In this document: piece by piece, positions 51,954-60,089 of the stretch
Numbering within the stretch: the first letter of the stretch is position 1
Layout: the number at the start of each line of letters is the position of its first letter
Origin: Dinoroseobacter sp049800775
Lineage (GTDB): Bacteria; Pseudomonadota; Alphaproteobacteria; Rhodobacterales; Rhodobacteraceae
Direction of reading: 5' to 3'
Length of the DNA stretch: 64,000 nt
Assembly (NCBI RefSeq): GCF_049800775.1
Contig: NZ_JBNAFR010000001.1
Span: 434,001-498,000 of the forward strand
Program-made: the position numbers and the translations under genes
Notes under the pieces: generated by a model
What the model saw: the letters and a program-made list of their open reading frames with translations, nothing else
The model's database searches: none
Told to the model about the DNA's origin: nothing

Positions 51954-54373
51954 AGCCGAGCTTTGCGCTTCTGTTGTCCCAGGATGGTCTGGTACTGTGT
52001 CACCGCACCAGCGATGGCTGGCTGCGGGTCGGCGAGGTCTTGCTGACGGCCACGGATGTGGCGGGCGAGCTGGCCGCGCTGCGCACCCGCGCGCTGGAGA
52101 TCGCCAAAGCCCAGAAGCTGGGGCCGCTGATCACCAAGCTGGTCCTGCCGAACAGCGAAATCCTCTATGACAGGATCTCGGTCGAAGGCGTCACGGGTCC
52201 CGATTACGACGCGGTGATCCGGGAGCGGCTCGATGGCCGCACGCCCTATGCCATGGACGAGCTCTGCTATGATTACGTGGTCACGCAAGGCGAGGCGCAG
52301 GTCGCCGTGGTCGCCCGCGAGACCCTGGCCGAGGCCGAGGCCTTTGCCACCGAGCATGGGCTCGAACCGGTCTGTTTTGCCGCCGTGCCGCCCAAGGGTG
52401 CGTTCTCGGGCGAGGCGATGTTCGGCACCACCCGGCTCGCGCCGGATCTGCTGGCGCCCACCGAAACGCTGGAGCGGGATATGGCCCCGGTCGTCATTCT
52501 GGGCGAGACGGATTGGGTCGGCGCACGGGCGGCGTCCCAGCCCCCGACAGAAAGCGTGGCCCCACCGCCCGAGGCCGACGCACCGGTCGCAACCGCGGCA
52601 CCGCCCGAACCCGCGCCGGAGCCGTCCCAAGACCCGGATCCGATGCCGCCGGAACCCGCGGTGGCAGCGCCCGCCCCGGTGGAGGCGCAGCCGGATCTGC
52701 CTGCGCCCTCATCTGTGGATGAGATACCTGCTCCGGTCGCCCCGGCCCCGCCCCGGGCCCGGGCGGAAGCAGCAGCCAAGCTAGCCCCGCCCGAAGCCGT
52801 GGTCGCGGCCGAGAAACTGGCGGAACTGGCCGCGCCGGCAAAACGCAGCTCGCGCTCGCTGGGATTGATCCTGACCCTCGCGCTGCTGGCGGCGATGGTG
52901 CTTGTGGGGGTCGTGGCCGCCGTCCTGGAACAGGATGATGTGGTCAGCACCGGCGCGGCACCGCAGGCGATCGACGAGGCAGCGCCCGCCCCGGAGCCCT
53001 CGCCAGAACAGCGGGCCGGGGCCACGCCAACGCCCGCGCCTGACACGGCAGAAGACACTACCCCGCCCGTGATCGCCGAGGCTGCCCTAGGTCCGGCGGA
53101 GCAACCGGGCGTTTCCGCTATCACGGCGATGACCGATGGCCCGCCGCAACCCACCGCCCCTGCGCCCGTCGTCAGCCGGTTCGACGCGCTGCCCACCCCC
53201 GAGGAGGTTGCCGAGGGGGAGGAAGCCACGGTGCCCGGCACGCCAACCCCAGCCCCGGCCCCGGCAGCAGCCCCAACAACCGCCCCGGTGGCGGTCAGTG
53301 ATGCGCCTTCGTCACCCGCTTTGCCCACCACGGCCCCGCCCGCGCAGACCAGCGATGCGGAACCGCCCGTCGCGGCGCGCGACCTGCGCCCGCCCCTGAT
53401 CGAAACCGAGACACGCTATGCCGCCAGCGGCATCTGGCAACGCAGCCCGGATCCCCTGCAACCCATCGCACCGACGGTGATCGGGGATCTCTACGTGGCC
53501 GCGCTGGACCGGGATGTGGCGATCGAGGACGCACTCGCCCTGCCCGCCTATATGGACAGCCAGGACCTGCGCCCGGTCTCGCCGCAACCCCCTGTGGCGC
53601 CCGGGCAGTTCTTCGATTTGAGCGCGGACGGGTTCGTCACGCCGACCCCCGAGGGGGCTCTGACGCCCGAGGGCGTGCTGGTCTTCTCCGAGCCGGGCAC
53701 ACGTCCGAGCCCGCGCCCGCAGATCACGCCCGTGACCACAACCGAAGACCTGCGACTGGCCGCGCTCGCGTCGCAGCGCCCGCCGCCGCGTCCGAAAAAC
53801 GTCGCCGAATTGCAGGAGCGCGCGGAACTTGACGGACGCAGCCGGGCCGAGCTGGCCGGGCTGACCCCGACCCCGCGCCCCGCTTCGATCCAGGAGCTGG
53901 CCGCCGCCGAAACCCCCGAGGCCGTTCCCGCCAACGCCATGGCGCGATCGGTCTATCCGGACCAGCGCCCGAGCAATTTCGCGCAGCTTGTGGCTGCAGC
54001 CCGGGCGGCCCGGGTCGCCACGGCCGAGCCCTCAACCGGTCAGAACCGAGGCGTCGCCGCGGCCTCCACCGCCTCCTTCGCTGCTGCAGCCCCCGCGCCG
54101 CAGCGGGAGACGGCCCCGACAATCCCGACCACGGCCTCGGTGGCCCGGCAGGCCACCATCGAGGATGCGCTGCGCCTCAACCGGATCAACCTGATCGGCG
54201 TCTATGGCACCCCGAACAGCCGCCGGGCGCTCGTGCGTCTGGCCTCGGGTCGCTATGTGAAGGTCGAGGTCGGCGACCGCGTGGACGGGGGCCGGGTCGG
54301 CGCGATTGGCGAGACCTCGCTGCAATACACCAAGGGCGGGCGCAACATCACGCTGGAGATGCCGCGCGGATAG
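51950..54373 (+). CDS. Large GspL/PilM-like and GspC/PilP-like fusion protein
   Basis: 807 residues. Residues 1-150 resemble the cytoplasmic actin-like domain of GspL/PilM (KLVLPNSEILYDRISV, then VAVVARETLAEAEAFA). A Pro/Ala-rich linker leads to a single transmembrane helix at about 303-325 (LILTLALLAAMVLVGVVAAVL). A very long Pro/Ala/Thr-rich periplasmic stretch follows. The last ~75 residues (LIGVYGTPNSRRALVRLASG...GDRVDGG) match the HR/PilP-like domain of secretion or pilus inner-membrane proteins. The role is likely in a type II/IV-pilus-like machine, but no other component is nearby. Family labels are inference. Confidence 0.72.
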   Translation: MKPSFALLLSQDGLVLCHRTSDGWLRVGEVLLTATDVAGELAALRTRALEIAKAQKLGPLITKLVLPNSEILYDRISVEGVTGPDYDAVIRERLDGRTPYAMDELCYDYVVTQGEAQVAVVARETLAEAEAFATEHGLEPVCFAAVPPKGAFSGEAMFGTTRLAPDLLAPTETLERDMAPVVILGETDWVGARAASQPPTESVAPPPEADAPVATAAPPEPAPEPSQDPDPMPPEPAVAAPAPVEAQPDLPAPSSVDEIPAPVAPAPPRARAEAAAKLAPPEAVVAAEKLAELAAPAKRSSRSLGLILTLALLAAMVLVGVVAAVLEQDDVVSTGAAPQAIDEAAPAPEPSPEQRAGATPTPAPDTAEDTTPPVIAEAALGPAEQPGVSAITAMTDGPPQPTAPAPVVSRFDALPTPEEVAEGEEATVPGTPTPAPAPAAAPTTAPVAVSDAPSSPALPTTAPPAQTSDAEPPVAARDLRPPLIETETRYAASGIWQRSPDPLQPIAPTVIGDLYVAALDRDVAIEDALALPAYMDSQDLRPVSPQPPVAPGQFFDLSADGFVTPTPEGALTPEGVLVFSEPGTRPSPRPQITPVTTTEDLRLAALASQRPPPRPKNVAELQERAELDGRSRAELAGLTPTPRPASIQELAAAETPEAVPANAMARSVYPDQRPSNFAQLVAAARAARVATAEPSTGQNRGVAAASTASFAAAAPAPQRETAPTIPTTASVARQATIEDALRLNRINLIGVYGTPNSRRALVRLASGRYVKVEVGDRVDGGRVGAIGETSLQYTKGGRNITLEMPRG

Positions 54374-54500
54374 GCACTTACTGCCAAAGGGCGCGTGGGA
54401 CAGCCCTGCGGGTTTACCCGCAGCGCATCCCCGTTACAGTGAGACGGCGCATATCCCATCGCGGCCCGTTGCGGGCCGGACGATCCCTTAGGAAGTTTCC

Positions 54501-56516
54501 ATGACCGAATTCCTCATCCAGGCCAGCATTTTTCTGTTGGCGGCCGTGATTGCCGTGCCACTTGCCGTGCGGCTCGGGCTCGGCTCGGTTCTGGGCTACC
54601 TGCTGGCGGGGATCGTGATCGGGCCGGTGCTCGGCCTGATCGGCTCGGATGTGAACGAGTTACAGCATTTCGCCGAGTTCGGCGTGGTGATGATGCTGTT
54701 CCTGATCGGGCTGGAGCTTGAACCCCGCGCGCTCTGGGACATGCGGGACCGATTGCTCGGGCTTGGCGGGCTGCAGATCGGGCTGACCATGGCCGCGATC
54801 ATGGGGGGCTGTATCCTGCTGGGCTTTGCCTGGCCTGTGGCGCTGGCGATCGGGATGATCATGGCCCTGTCCTCGACCGCGATCGTGCTGCAGACGCTGA
54901 ACGAAAAACGGCTGATGCAGACGCCGGGCGGGCGCAACGCCTTCTCAGTATTGCTGACGCAGGATATCGCGGTGATCCCGATGCTGGCCTTCATGCCGCT
55001 TCTGGCGCTGTCGGCCCTGCCCCATGCCACGGTCGAGGGGGGGCCCGCCGCCGGTCTGATCGGGATGACAGCCGCCCCCGATGGCAGCATGCATGTGGCC
55101 GAAGAGGCCGCCGCTCAAGGCGGCCACGGGGCCGGACATGGCGACCATTCCGCCAGCGCCGTGGTGCATTTCCTCGAACAGTTGCCGGGTTGGGGCGTCA
55201 CCCTTGTGACGATCTCGGCCATTCTCGCCATCGTGCTGGGCGGTCACTACCTGACCCGGCCGGTCTTCAAGTTCATCCACGGCGCGCGGCTGCGCGAAAT
55301 GAACACGGCGGTGGCGCTTCTCTTTGTGGTGGGGGTGGCCTCGATCATGCTGATCCTCGGCCTGTCCCCCGCGCTGGGAACCTTCCTTGCCGGTGTGGTG
55401 CTGGCCAATTCCGAGTACCGGCACGAGCTCGAGGCGGATATCGAACCCTTCAAGGGGCTGCTGCTGGGCCTCTTCTTCCTGACCGTCGGGGCCGGGATCA
55501 ACTTTCAGGTCCTGTTTGGCCAGCCCTTGCTGCTGCTCGGCCTGACCCTCGGCCTGATGGCGGTGAAGGGCATCATCCTGCTGTTCCTCGCCTTGCTCTT
55601 CAAGATCCGCGGGCGCGACCGCTGGCTCTTTACCCTCAGCCTCGCGCAGGCGGGGGAGTTTGGCTTCGTGCTCATCAGCTTTGCGGTGAACACCAATGTC
55701 CTGCCGGGCGAGATCAGCCAGACGCTTCTGCTCGTGGTGGCGCTCTCGATGCTGCTCACCCCGCTCCTCTTCATCGTCTACGATCAGGTCAGCGCCCGCA
55801 TGCAGGACAGCGGCGGCCCCGAGCGCCCCGATGACGAGATCGACGAGCAGCAGCCGATCATCATCGCCGGGATCGGGCGGTTCGGGCAGGTGGTCAACCG
55901 CATGGTGCAGATGACCGGCATGAAGACCACGGTGCTCGACCATGATCTGGAGATGATCGAGCTGATGCGGCGCTTCGGGTTCAAGGGGTTCTTCGGGGAC
56001 CCGACCCGGCCCGAGCTTCTGCATGCCGCGGGGCTCGACAAGGCGCGGGTGCTGGTGGTGACGCTGGACGACCGGGAGGCGGTGCTGAAACTCGTCACCT
56101 ATGCCCGTCGGATGCGCCCGGATCTGCATATCGTGGCCCGTGCCCGCGACCGGGTGCATGTCTATGAGCTCTATGCCGCGGGGGCCAATGACATCGTGCG
56201 CGAGACCTTTGACAGCTCGCTCCGGGCGGGGCGTTATGTGCTCGAGAATATGGGGATGAGCGAGTTCGACGCCGCCGATGCCGAGCACACGTTCTTTCGG
56301 ATGGACCGCAAGGCGATGCGGGATCTGGCCGTGCTGTGGAAACCCGGCGTGCCCGTGACCGAGAACGAGGCCTATGTCGCCCGCGCCAAGGAACTGAACC
56401 GCGATCTCGAAACCGCATTGGTCAGCACGCTGGATGAGACCGAAGGCATGACCGGACATAGCGAGCGCTTTGCCACGCTGGAATCCGAAACTGCCGTCAC
56501 CCGCGCCAAGCGCTAG
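54501..56516 (+). CDS. Kef-type K+/H+ antiporter (CPA2 with RCK domain)
   Basis: 671 residues. Residues 1-~390 are the CPA2 exchanger with many helices (LGYLLAGIVIGPVLG, FGVVMMLFLIGLELEP). The RCK/TrkA-N domain begins near 452 (IIIAGIGRFGQVVNRMVQMTG). A His-rich loop (GGHGAGHGDHSA) sits between helices near residue 210. KefB/KefC are gated by glutathione adducts; the KefF/KefG ancillary gene is not adjacent, so ligand gating is unproven. It converges on cobT with a 3-base gap. Confidence 0.92.
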   Translation: MTEFLIQASIFLLAAVIAVPLAVRLGLGSVLGYLLAGIVIGPVLGLIGSDVNELQHFAEFGVVMMLFLIGLELEPRALWDMRDRLLGLGGLQIGLTMAAIMGGCILLGFAWPVALAIGMIMALSSTAIVLQTLNEKRLMQTPGGRNAFSVLLTQDIAVIPMLAFMPLLALSALPHATVEGGPAAGLIGMTAAPDGSMHVAEEAAAQGGHGAGHGDHSASAVVHFLEQLPGWGVTLVTISAILAIVLGGHYLTRPVFKFIHGARLREMNTAVALLFVVGVASIMLILGLSPALGTFLAGVVLANSEYRHELEADIEPFKGLLLGLFFLTVGAGINFQVLFGQPLLLLGLTLGLMAVKGIILLFLALLFKIRGRDRWLFTLSLAQAGEFGFVLISFAVNTNVLPGEISQTLLLVVALSMLLTPLLFIVYDQVSARMQDSGGPERPDDEIDEQQPIIIAGIGRFGQVVNRMVQMTGMKTTVLDHDLEMIELMRRFGFKGFFGDPTRPELLHAAGLDKARVLVVTLDDREAVLKLVTYARRMRPDLHIVARARDRVHVYELYAAGANDIVRETFDSSLRAGRYVLENMGMSEFDAADAEHTFFRMDRKAMRDLAVLWKPGVPVTENEAYVARAKELNRDLETALVSTLDETEGMTGHSERFATLESETAVTRAKR

Positions 56517-56519
56517 GGA

Positions 56520-57557
56520 TCAGCCGTCCGAGACCCCCGCCTCGGCGAAGGTGGCCATGCCGGAATGGCAGGCCACGGCCCCTTTGAGCACGCCAAGCGC
56601 CAGTGCCGCGCCCGAGCCCTCGCCCAGCCGCAGCCCGAGCGACAGGATCGGCGTCTTGCCCAGCTTTTCGAGCAGCGCGCCATGGGCGCCTTCCGCCGAG
56701 AGATGCCCGGCCAGCGCGTGATCGAGCGCGCCGTCCTGCGCCTCGGCGAGACAAGCCGCCGCCGCACAGCAGATGAACCCGTCGAGCAGTACCGGAATGC
56801 CATCGGCCCGCGCCCGGGCAATCGCACCGACCATGGCCGCAAGCTCGCGCCCACCGAGACAGCGCAACACCTCGAGCGGATCGCCCAACGCCGCAGCATT
56901 CGCCGCCAGCGCCGTGGTCACGGCGTGCGCCTTGCGGGTCAGCCCATCGGCATCGACACCGGTGCCGCGCCCGACCCACTCCTCTGCCGCGCCACCATAG
57001 AGTGCGGCGCAGATCGCCGCGGCGGCGGTGGTGTTGCCAATCCCCATCTCGCCCGCCACCAGCAGATGCGCGGCGGGATCCACCGCGTGCCAGCCGGTGC
57101 GCAGGGCGGCGACAAGCTCTGCCTCGGTCATCGCCGGGCCTTCGGTGAAATCTGCGGTTGGCCGATCGAGGTCGATCGGATGCACGGTCATCCGCGCACC
57201 AAAGGTCTCGCTGAGCTGGTTTATCGCCGCGCCGCCGGCCTCGAAATTCGCGACCATCTGCGCGGTGACATCTGCCGGAAAGGCCGAAACGCCCTTGGCC
57301 GCGACACCGTGATTGGCGGCAAAGATCACCACCTGCGGCGTATCGATCCGCGGCATGTCCGTGCCCTGCCAAGCCGCCACCCAGATCGCCAGATCCTCGA
57401 GCCGGCCGAGCGCGCCCGGCGGCTTGGTCAGCACGTCGTTGCGCGCCCGCGCCTGCGCCTCGGCGGGACCGTTGCGCCCCGGCGCCCGCACCAGCACCGC
57501 GCGAAACGCGCTCAGACTGTCGAACGGGGCATCGGTCTGCGGGGCTGTGCTGGACAT
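56520..57557 (-). CDS. cobT: Nicotinate-nucleotide-dimethylbenzimidazole phosphoribosyltransferase
   Basis: 345 residues, typical CobT length. It makes alpha-ribazole phosphate for the lower ligand of cobalamin. Signatures: KPPGALGRLEDLA near residue 45, VAGEMGIGNTTAAAA, and the Glu-bearing LGEGSGAALALGVLKGA near the end. ATG 57557 gives the canonical start (MSSTAPQ). Divergent from cobS over about 100 bases. Confidence 0.95.
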   Translation of the reverse strand: MSSTAPQTDAPFDSLSAFRAVLVRAPGRNGPAEAQARARNDVLTKPPGALGRLEDLAIWVAAWQGTDMPRIDTPQVVIFAANHGVAAKGVSAFPADVTAQMVANFEAGGAAINQLSETFGARMTVHPIDLDRPTADFTEGPAMTEAELVAALRTGWHAVDPAAHLLVAGEMGIGNTTAAAAICAALYGGAAEEWVGRGTGVDADGLTRKAHAVTTALAANAAALGDPLEVLRCLGGRELAAMVGAIARARADGIPVLLDGFICCAAAACLAEAQDGALDHALAGHLSAEGAHGALLEKLGKTPILSLGLRLGEGSGAALALGVLKGAVACHSGMATFAEAGVSDG

Positions 57558-57656
57558 CCGGGCGGTTTCCTGTCGATAGAGGGTCTTGGCGGCACTGTTG
57601 ACCCCAACGGACCGCCCCCGCCACGCGACAGTCCGCCACAGCCGACGGAGGCCCTG

Positions 57657-58421
57657 ATGTCCCGCCCGCATCTCCGCGATCTGCCCCTCGCCCTGAGCCT
57701 GCTCAGCCGTCTGCCCGTCCCCGTGGATCACAGCCGCGCGGGTGACCGCGCCGCCACAGCCGCCTGGGCCTATCCGCTGGTCGGGGCCGGGCTCGCGGCG
57801 CTGGCGGGCGGGCTGGCCTGGACACTCGCCGCGCTGGGGCTGCCCCCGGGCCCGGTGGCCGGGGCGGTTCTGGTGCTGCAGGTGATGATCACCGGCGCGC
57901 TCCATGAAGACGGGCTGGCCGACAGTGCCGATGGCCTCTGGGGCGGGTGGGAGCCCGCGCGACGGCTGGAGATCATGCGCGACAGCCGGATCGGCGCCTA
58001 CGGGGTGCTCGCATTGGGGCTGAGCCTGATTTTGCGATGGTCGTGCCTTGTGGCAATCCTCGATGCGGCGGGACCCGGCGGGCTGATTGCGGCCCTTGTG
58101 GCTGTCGGCGCCCTGTCACGCGGCGCGATGGTCGCCGTCATGCATGTCCTGCCCTTTGCGCGCAGCGATGGCCTCTCGCGGCGGGTGGGGGCGGTGCCGC
58201 GCGGATCCGCGCTTCTGGCCTGCGCCCTCGCCCTCGGGATCTGCGCCGGATTGTGGGGCGGCATAGCGCTGGCCCTGCTGGCCCTGAGCGGAGGCGCAGC
58301 GGCGTTGATCGTCGGGGCCTTGGCCAAGGCCCGGATCGGCGGGCAAACCGGTGACATCCTCGGCGCGACCCAGCAGGTCGCCGAGATCGCCGCCCTCGCC
58401 GTCCTGACCACGCTGGTCTGA
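57657..58421 (+). CDS. cobS: Adenosylcobinamide-GDP ribazoletransferase (cobalamin synthase)
   Basis: 254 residues, inner-membrane. It joins adenosylcobinamide-GDP with alpha-ribazole. The family motif HEDGLADSADGLWGG near residue 85 and GDILGATQQVAE at the C-terminus are present, among about 6 helices. ATG 57657 (MSRPHLRDLPLALSLL). With cobT divergent, the pair supplies the last cobalamin assembly steps. The cobU/cobC-like gene is not in the window. Confidence 0.95.
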   Translation: MSRPHLRDLPLALSLLSRLPVPVDHSRAGDRAATAAWAYPLVGAGLAALAGGLAWTLAALGLPPGPVAGAVLVLQVMITGALHEDGLADSADGLWGGWEPARRLEIMRDSRIGAYGVLALGLSLILRWSCLVAILDAAGPGGLIAALVAVGALSRGAMVAVMHVLPFARSDGLSRRVGAVPRGSALLACALALGICAGLWGGIALALLALSGGAAALIVGALAKARIGGQTGDILGATQQVAEIAALAVLTTLV

Positions 58422-58437
58422 CGCGCCCCGCCCCACG

Positions 58438-58463
58438 AAAAAAGCCGCCCCGAGGGACGGCTT
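58438..58463 (-). terminator. Terminator after carD (also near the cobS end)
   Basis: AAGCCG (58442-58447) pairs with CGGCTT (58458-58463), with CCC/GGG inside and one mismatch. On the minus strand the stem is followed by TTTTTTC. It ends the carD transcript and lies 20 bases past the cobS stop. Confidence 0.75.
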
Positions 58464-58485
58464 GTTCATTCGTTACCGGGCCGGA

Positions 58486-59001
58486 TCAGGCAGCGGCGCG
58501 CGAAACCAGAACGTCGTCGATCCGCTTCTGCGCGTTGCCCTCGTCATCCCCGCTCACCGCAGCGATTTCGCGGGTCAGACGCTCCAGCGCCGCCTCGTAC
58601 AGCTGACGCTCGGAATAGCTCTGCTCGCGCTGGTCGTCCGAGCGGTGCAGGTCCCGCACCACCTCGGCAATCGCGATCAGGTCGCCGGAATTGATCTTTT
58701 GCTCGTATTCCTGAGCACGGCGGGACCACATGGCGCGCTTGACGCGGGCCTTGCCCTTGAGCGTGTCCATCGCCTTGGAGACGATGTCGGGGCTGGACAG
58801 GCTGCGCATGCCCACTTCGGTCGCCTTGTTGGTCGGCACCCGCAATGTCATCTTGTCCTTCTCGAACGAGATCACAAACAGCTCAAGCGTCAGTCCGGCG
58901 ATTTCCTGCTCTTCGATGGAAACGATCTGACCCACGCCATGGGCGGGGTAGACGACATATTCATTCGGGCGGAAGTCGTTGGATTTGTTCGCTTTGCTCA
59001 T
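58486..59001 (-). CDS. carD: CarD-family transcription regulator
   Basis: 171 residues. The N-terminal RNA-polymerase-interacting domain (VVYPAHGVGQIVSIEEQEIAG) and a C-terminal helical DNA-contacting domain (AMWSRRAQEYEQKINSGD). CarD/CdnL stabilises open complexes, notably at rRNA promoters. Monocistronic in appearance, with 302 bases upstream and a terminator after it. Confidence 0.95.
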   Translation of the reverse strand: MSKANKSNDFRPNEYVVYPAHGVGQIVSIEEQEIAGLTLELFVISFEKDKMTLRVPTNKATEVGMRSLSSPDIVSKAMDTLKGKARVKRAMWSRRAQEYEQKINSGDLIAIAEVVRDLHRSDDQREQSYSERQLYEAALERLTREIAAVSGDDEGNAQKRIDDVLVSRAAA

Positions 59002-59303
59002 GCACTTTCACTCCTGCTTGTGGCGCCGCCCAGACCGCAGGGGGACGTGGTCGCGCGGTGGCGTCCAGTTGCCCGAATTGCGGCGGTAAAAAAAACGCAA
59101 CGGCACGAGGCTGAAGCGTTTCGGGTGGTTTCTCCACGTCAATTATGAACGCAATATAACAAAAAAAAGGCGGTTTGAGAAGGCACTTGCTGCGCCTGCA
59201 CAGGGATGAGTGCCCCGAAACCACCCGTTTCGGTCGATTTTCGTTCACTTCTCGCGTAGCGGGGCCCGTACAGCCGTTAGCGCGATCACCCGCCGCGAAT
59301 CGT
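59002..59303. other. Intergenic region upstream of carD
   Basis: About 300 bases, including an A-rich tract (AACAAAAAAAAGGCGG near 59158) that may belong to the carD promoter. No gene, RNA or repeat is supported. Confidence 0.4.
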
Positions 59304-59642
59304 TCAGCCGCCCTCGCCCGGTGCCTCGGAGAAGTACTTGTCCAGCTTGCCGGTTTCGCCGTCGCGCTCTTCGGCCTCGGGCAGTTGATCCTTCTTGGTG
59401 ATGATCACCGGCCAGGCCTCGGAATACTTGCGATTGAACTCGACCCATTTTTCCATGTCCGGCTCAGTGTCGGGCCGGATGGCGTCGGCGGGGCATTCAG
59501 GCTCGCACACGCCGCAATCGATGCATTCATCGGGGTGGATCACGAGCATGTTCTCACCCTCGTAGAAGCAGTCAACGGGGCAGACCTCGACGCAGTCGGT
59601 GTATTTGCAAGCGATGCAATTGTCGGTGACGACATAGGTCAT
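59304..59642 (-). CDS. fdxA: 7Fe (3Fe-4S/4Fe-4S) ferredoxin
   Basis: 112 residues, FdxA type. Cluster ligands are in CIACKYTDCVEVCPVDCFYEG and DECIDCGVCEPECPADAI. The C-terminal extension of about 50 residues is normal for the Azotobacter-type ferredoxin family. Electron carrier in the cytosol. It lies 48 bases downstream of the S4 gene, and 300 bases before carD. Confidence 0.95.
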   Translation of the reverse strand: MTYVVTDNCIACKYTDCVEVCPVDCFYEGENMLVIHPDECIDCGVCEPECPADAIRPDTEPDMEKWVEFNRKYSEAWPVIITKKDQLPEAEERDGETGKLDKYFSEAPGEGG

Positions 59643-59690
59643 GGGCGCGTTCCTTCGTGTGCTGCACTTGCATTAAGGTTTTGCGACGGG

Positions 59691-60089
59691 TCATTCAAGC
59701 GGCGGACGACGGGATTCATCCAAAGCGCGACGATCTTTCTTGGTCGGTCGGGGCCCCTTGCGCGGCGCTGAGGGCGCGTCGGGCTCAGGCGCTGGCGTCA
59801 GATCGGTATAGAGCAACTGGGCCTCCGGGGCCGGTCCCCGGCGGGTGCCGGGGACCTCGACCCGGATGACGCGGATCTCGCGCCCCTGGGCAAAAGTCAG
59901 CACATCTCCGGTGGCCACGCTGGTCGCAGGCTTGGTCACGCGCACCGCGTTGATCCGCACCGCCCCGGCGCTGACCTGCTTGGCCGCAAGGCTGCGGGTC
60001 TTGAAGAACCGCGCAAACCACAACCACTTGTCCAGCCGCTGTCGTCCGGGCGCGTCCGCCGCGCCGGCCCCCGGTGCGGCCTTGCTCAG
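59691..60089 (-). CDS. S4 RNA-binding domain protein (Hsp15-like)
   Basis: 132 residues if it starts at CTG 60089. The S4 domain needs RLDKWLWFARFFKTRS at its start; between the upstream in-frame stop and TTG 60023, which lies inside that motif, there is no ATG, GTG or TTG. CTG 60089 overlaps the helicase stop (CTGA) and has AAGGA about 7 bases upstream, matching the 4-base overlaps elsewhere here. S4 Hsp15-like proteins bind stalled 50S subunits. The CTG start is inference. Confidence 0.8.
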   Translation of the reverse strand: MSKAAPGAGAADAPGRQRLDKWLWFARFFKTRSLAAKQVSAGAVRINAVRVTKPATSVATGDVLTFAQGREIRVIRVEVPGTRRGPAPEAQLLYTDLTPAPEPDAPSAPRKGPRPTKKDRRALDESRRPPLE

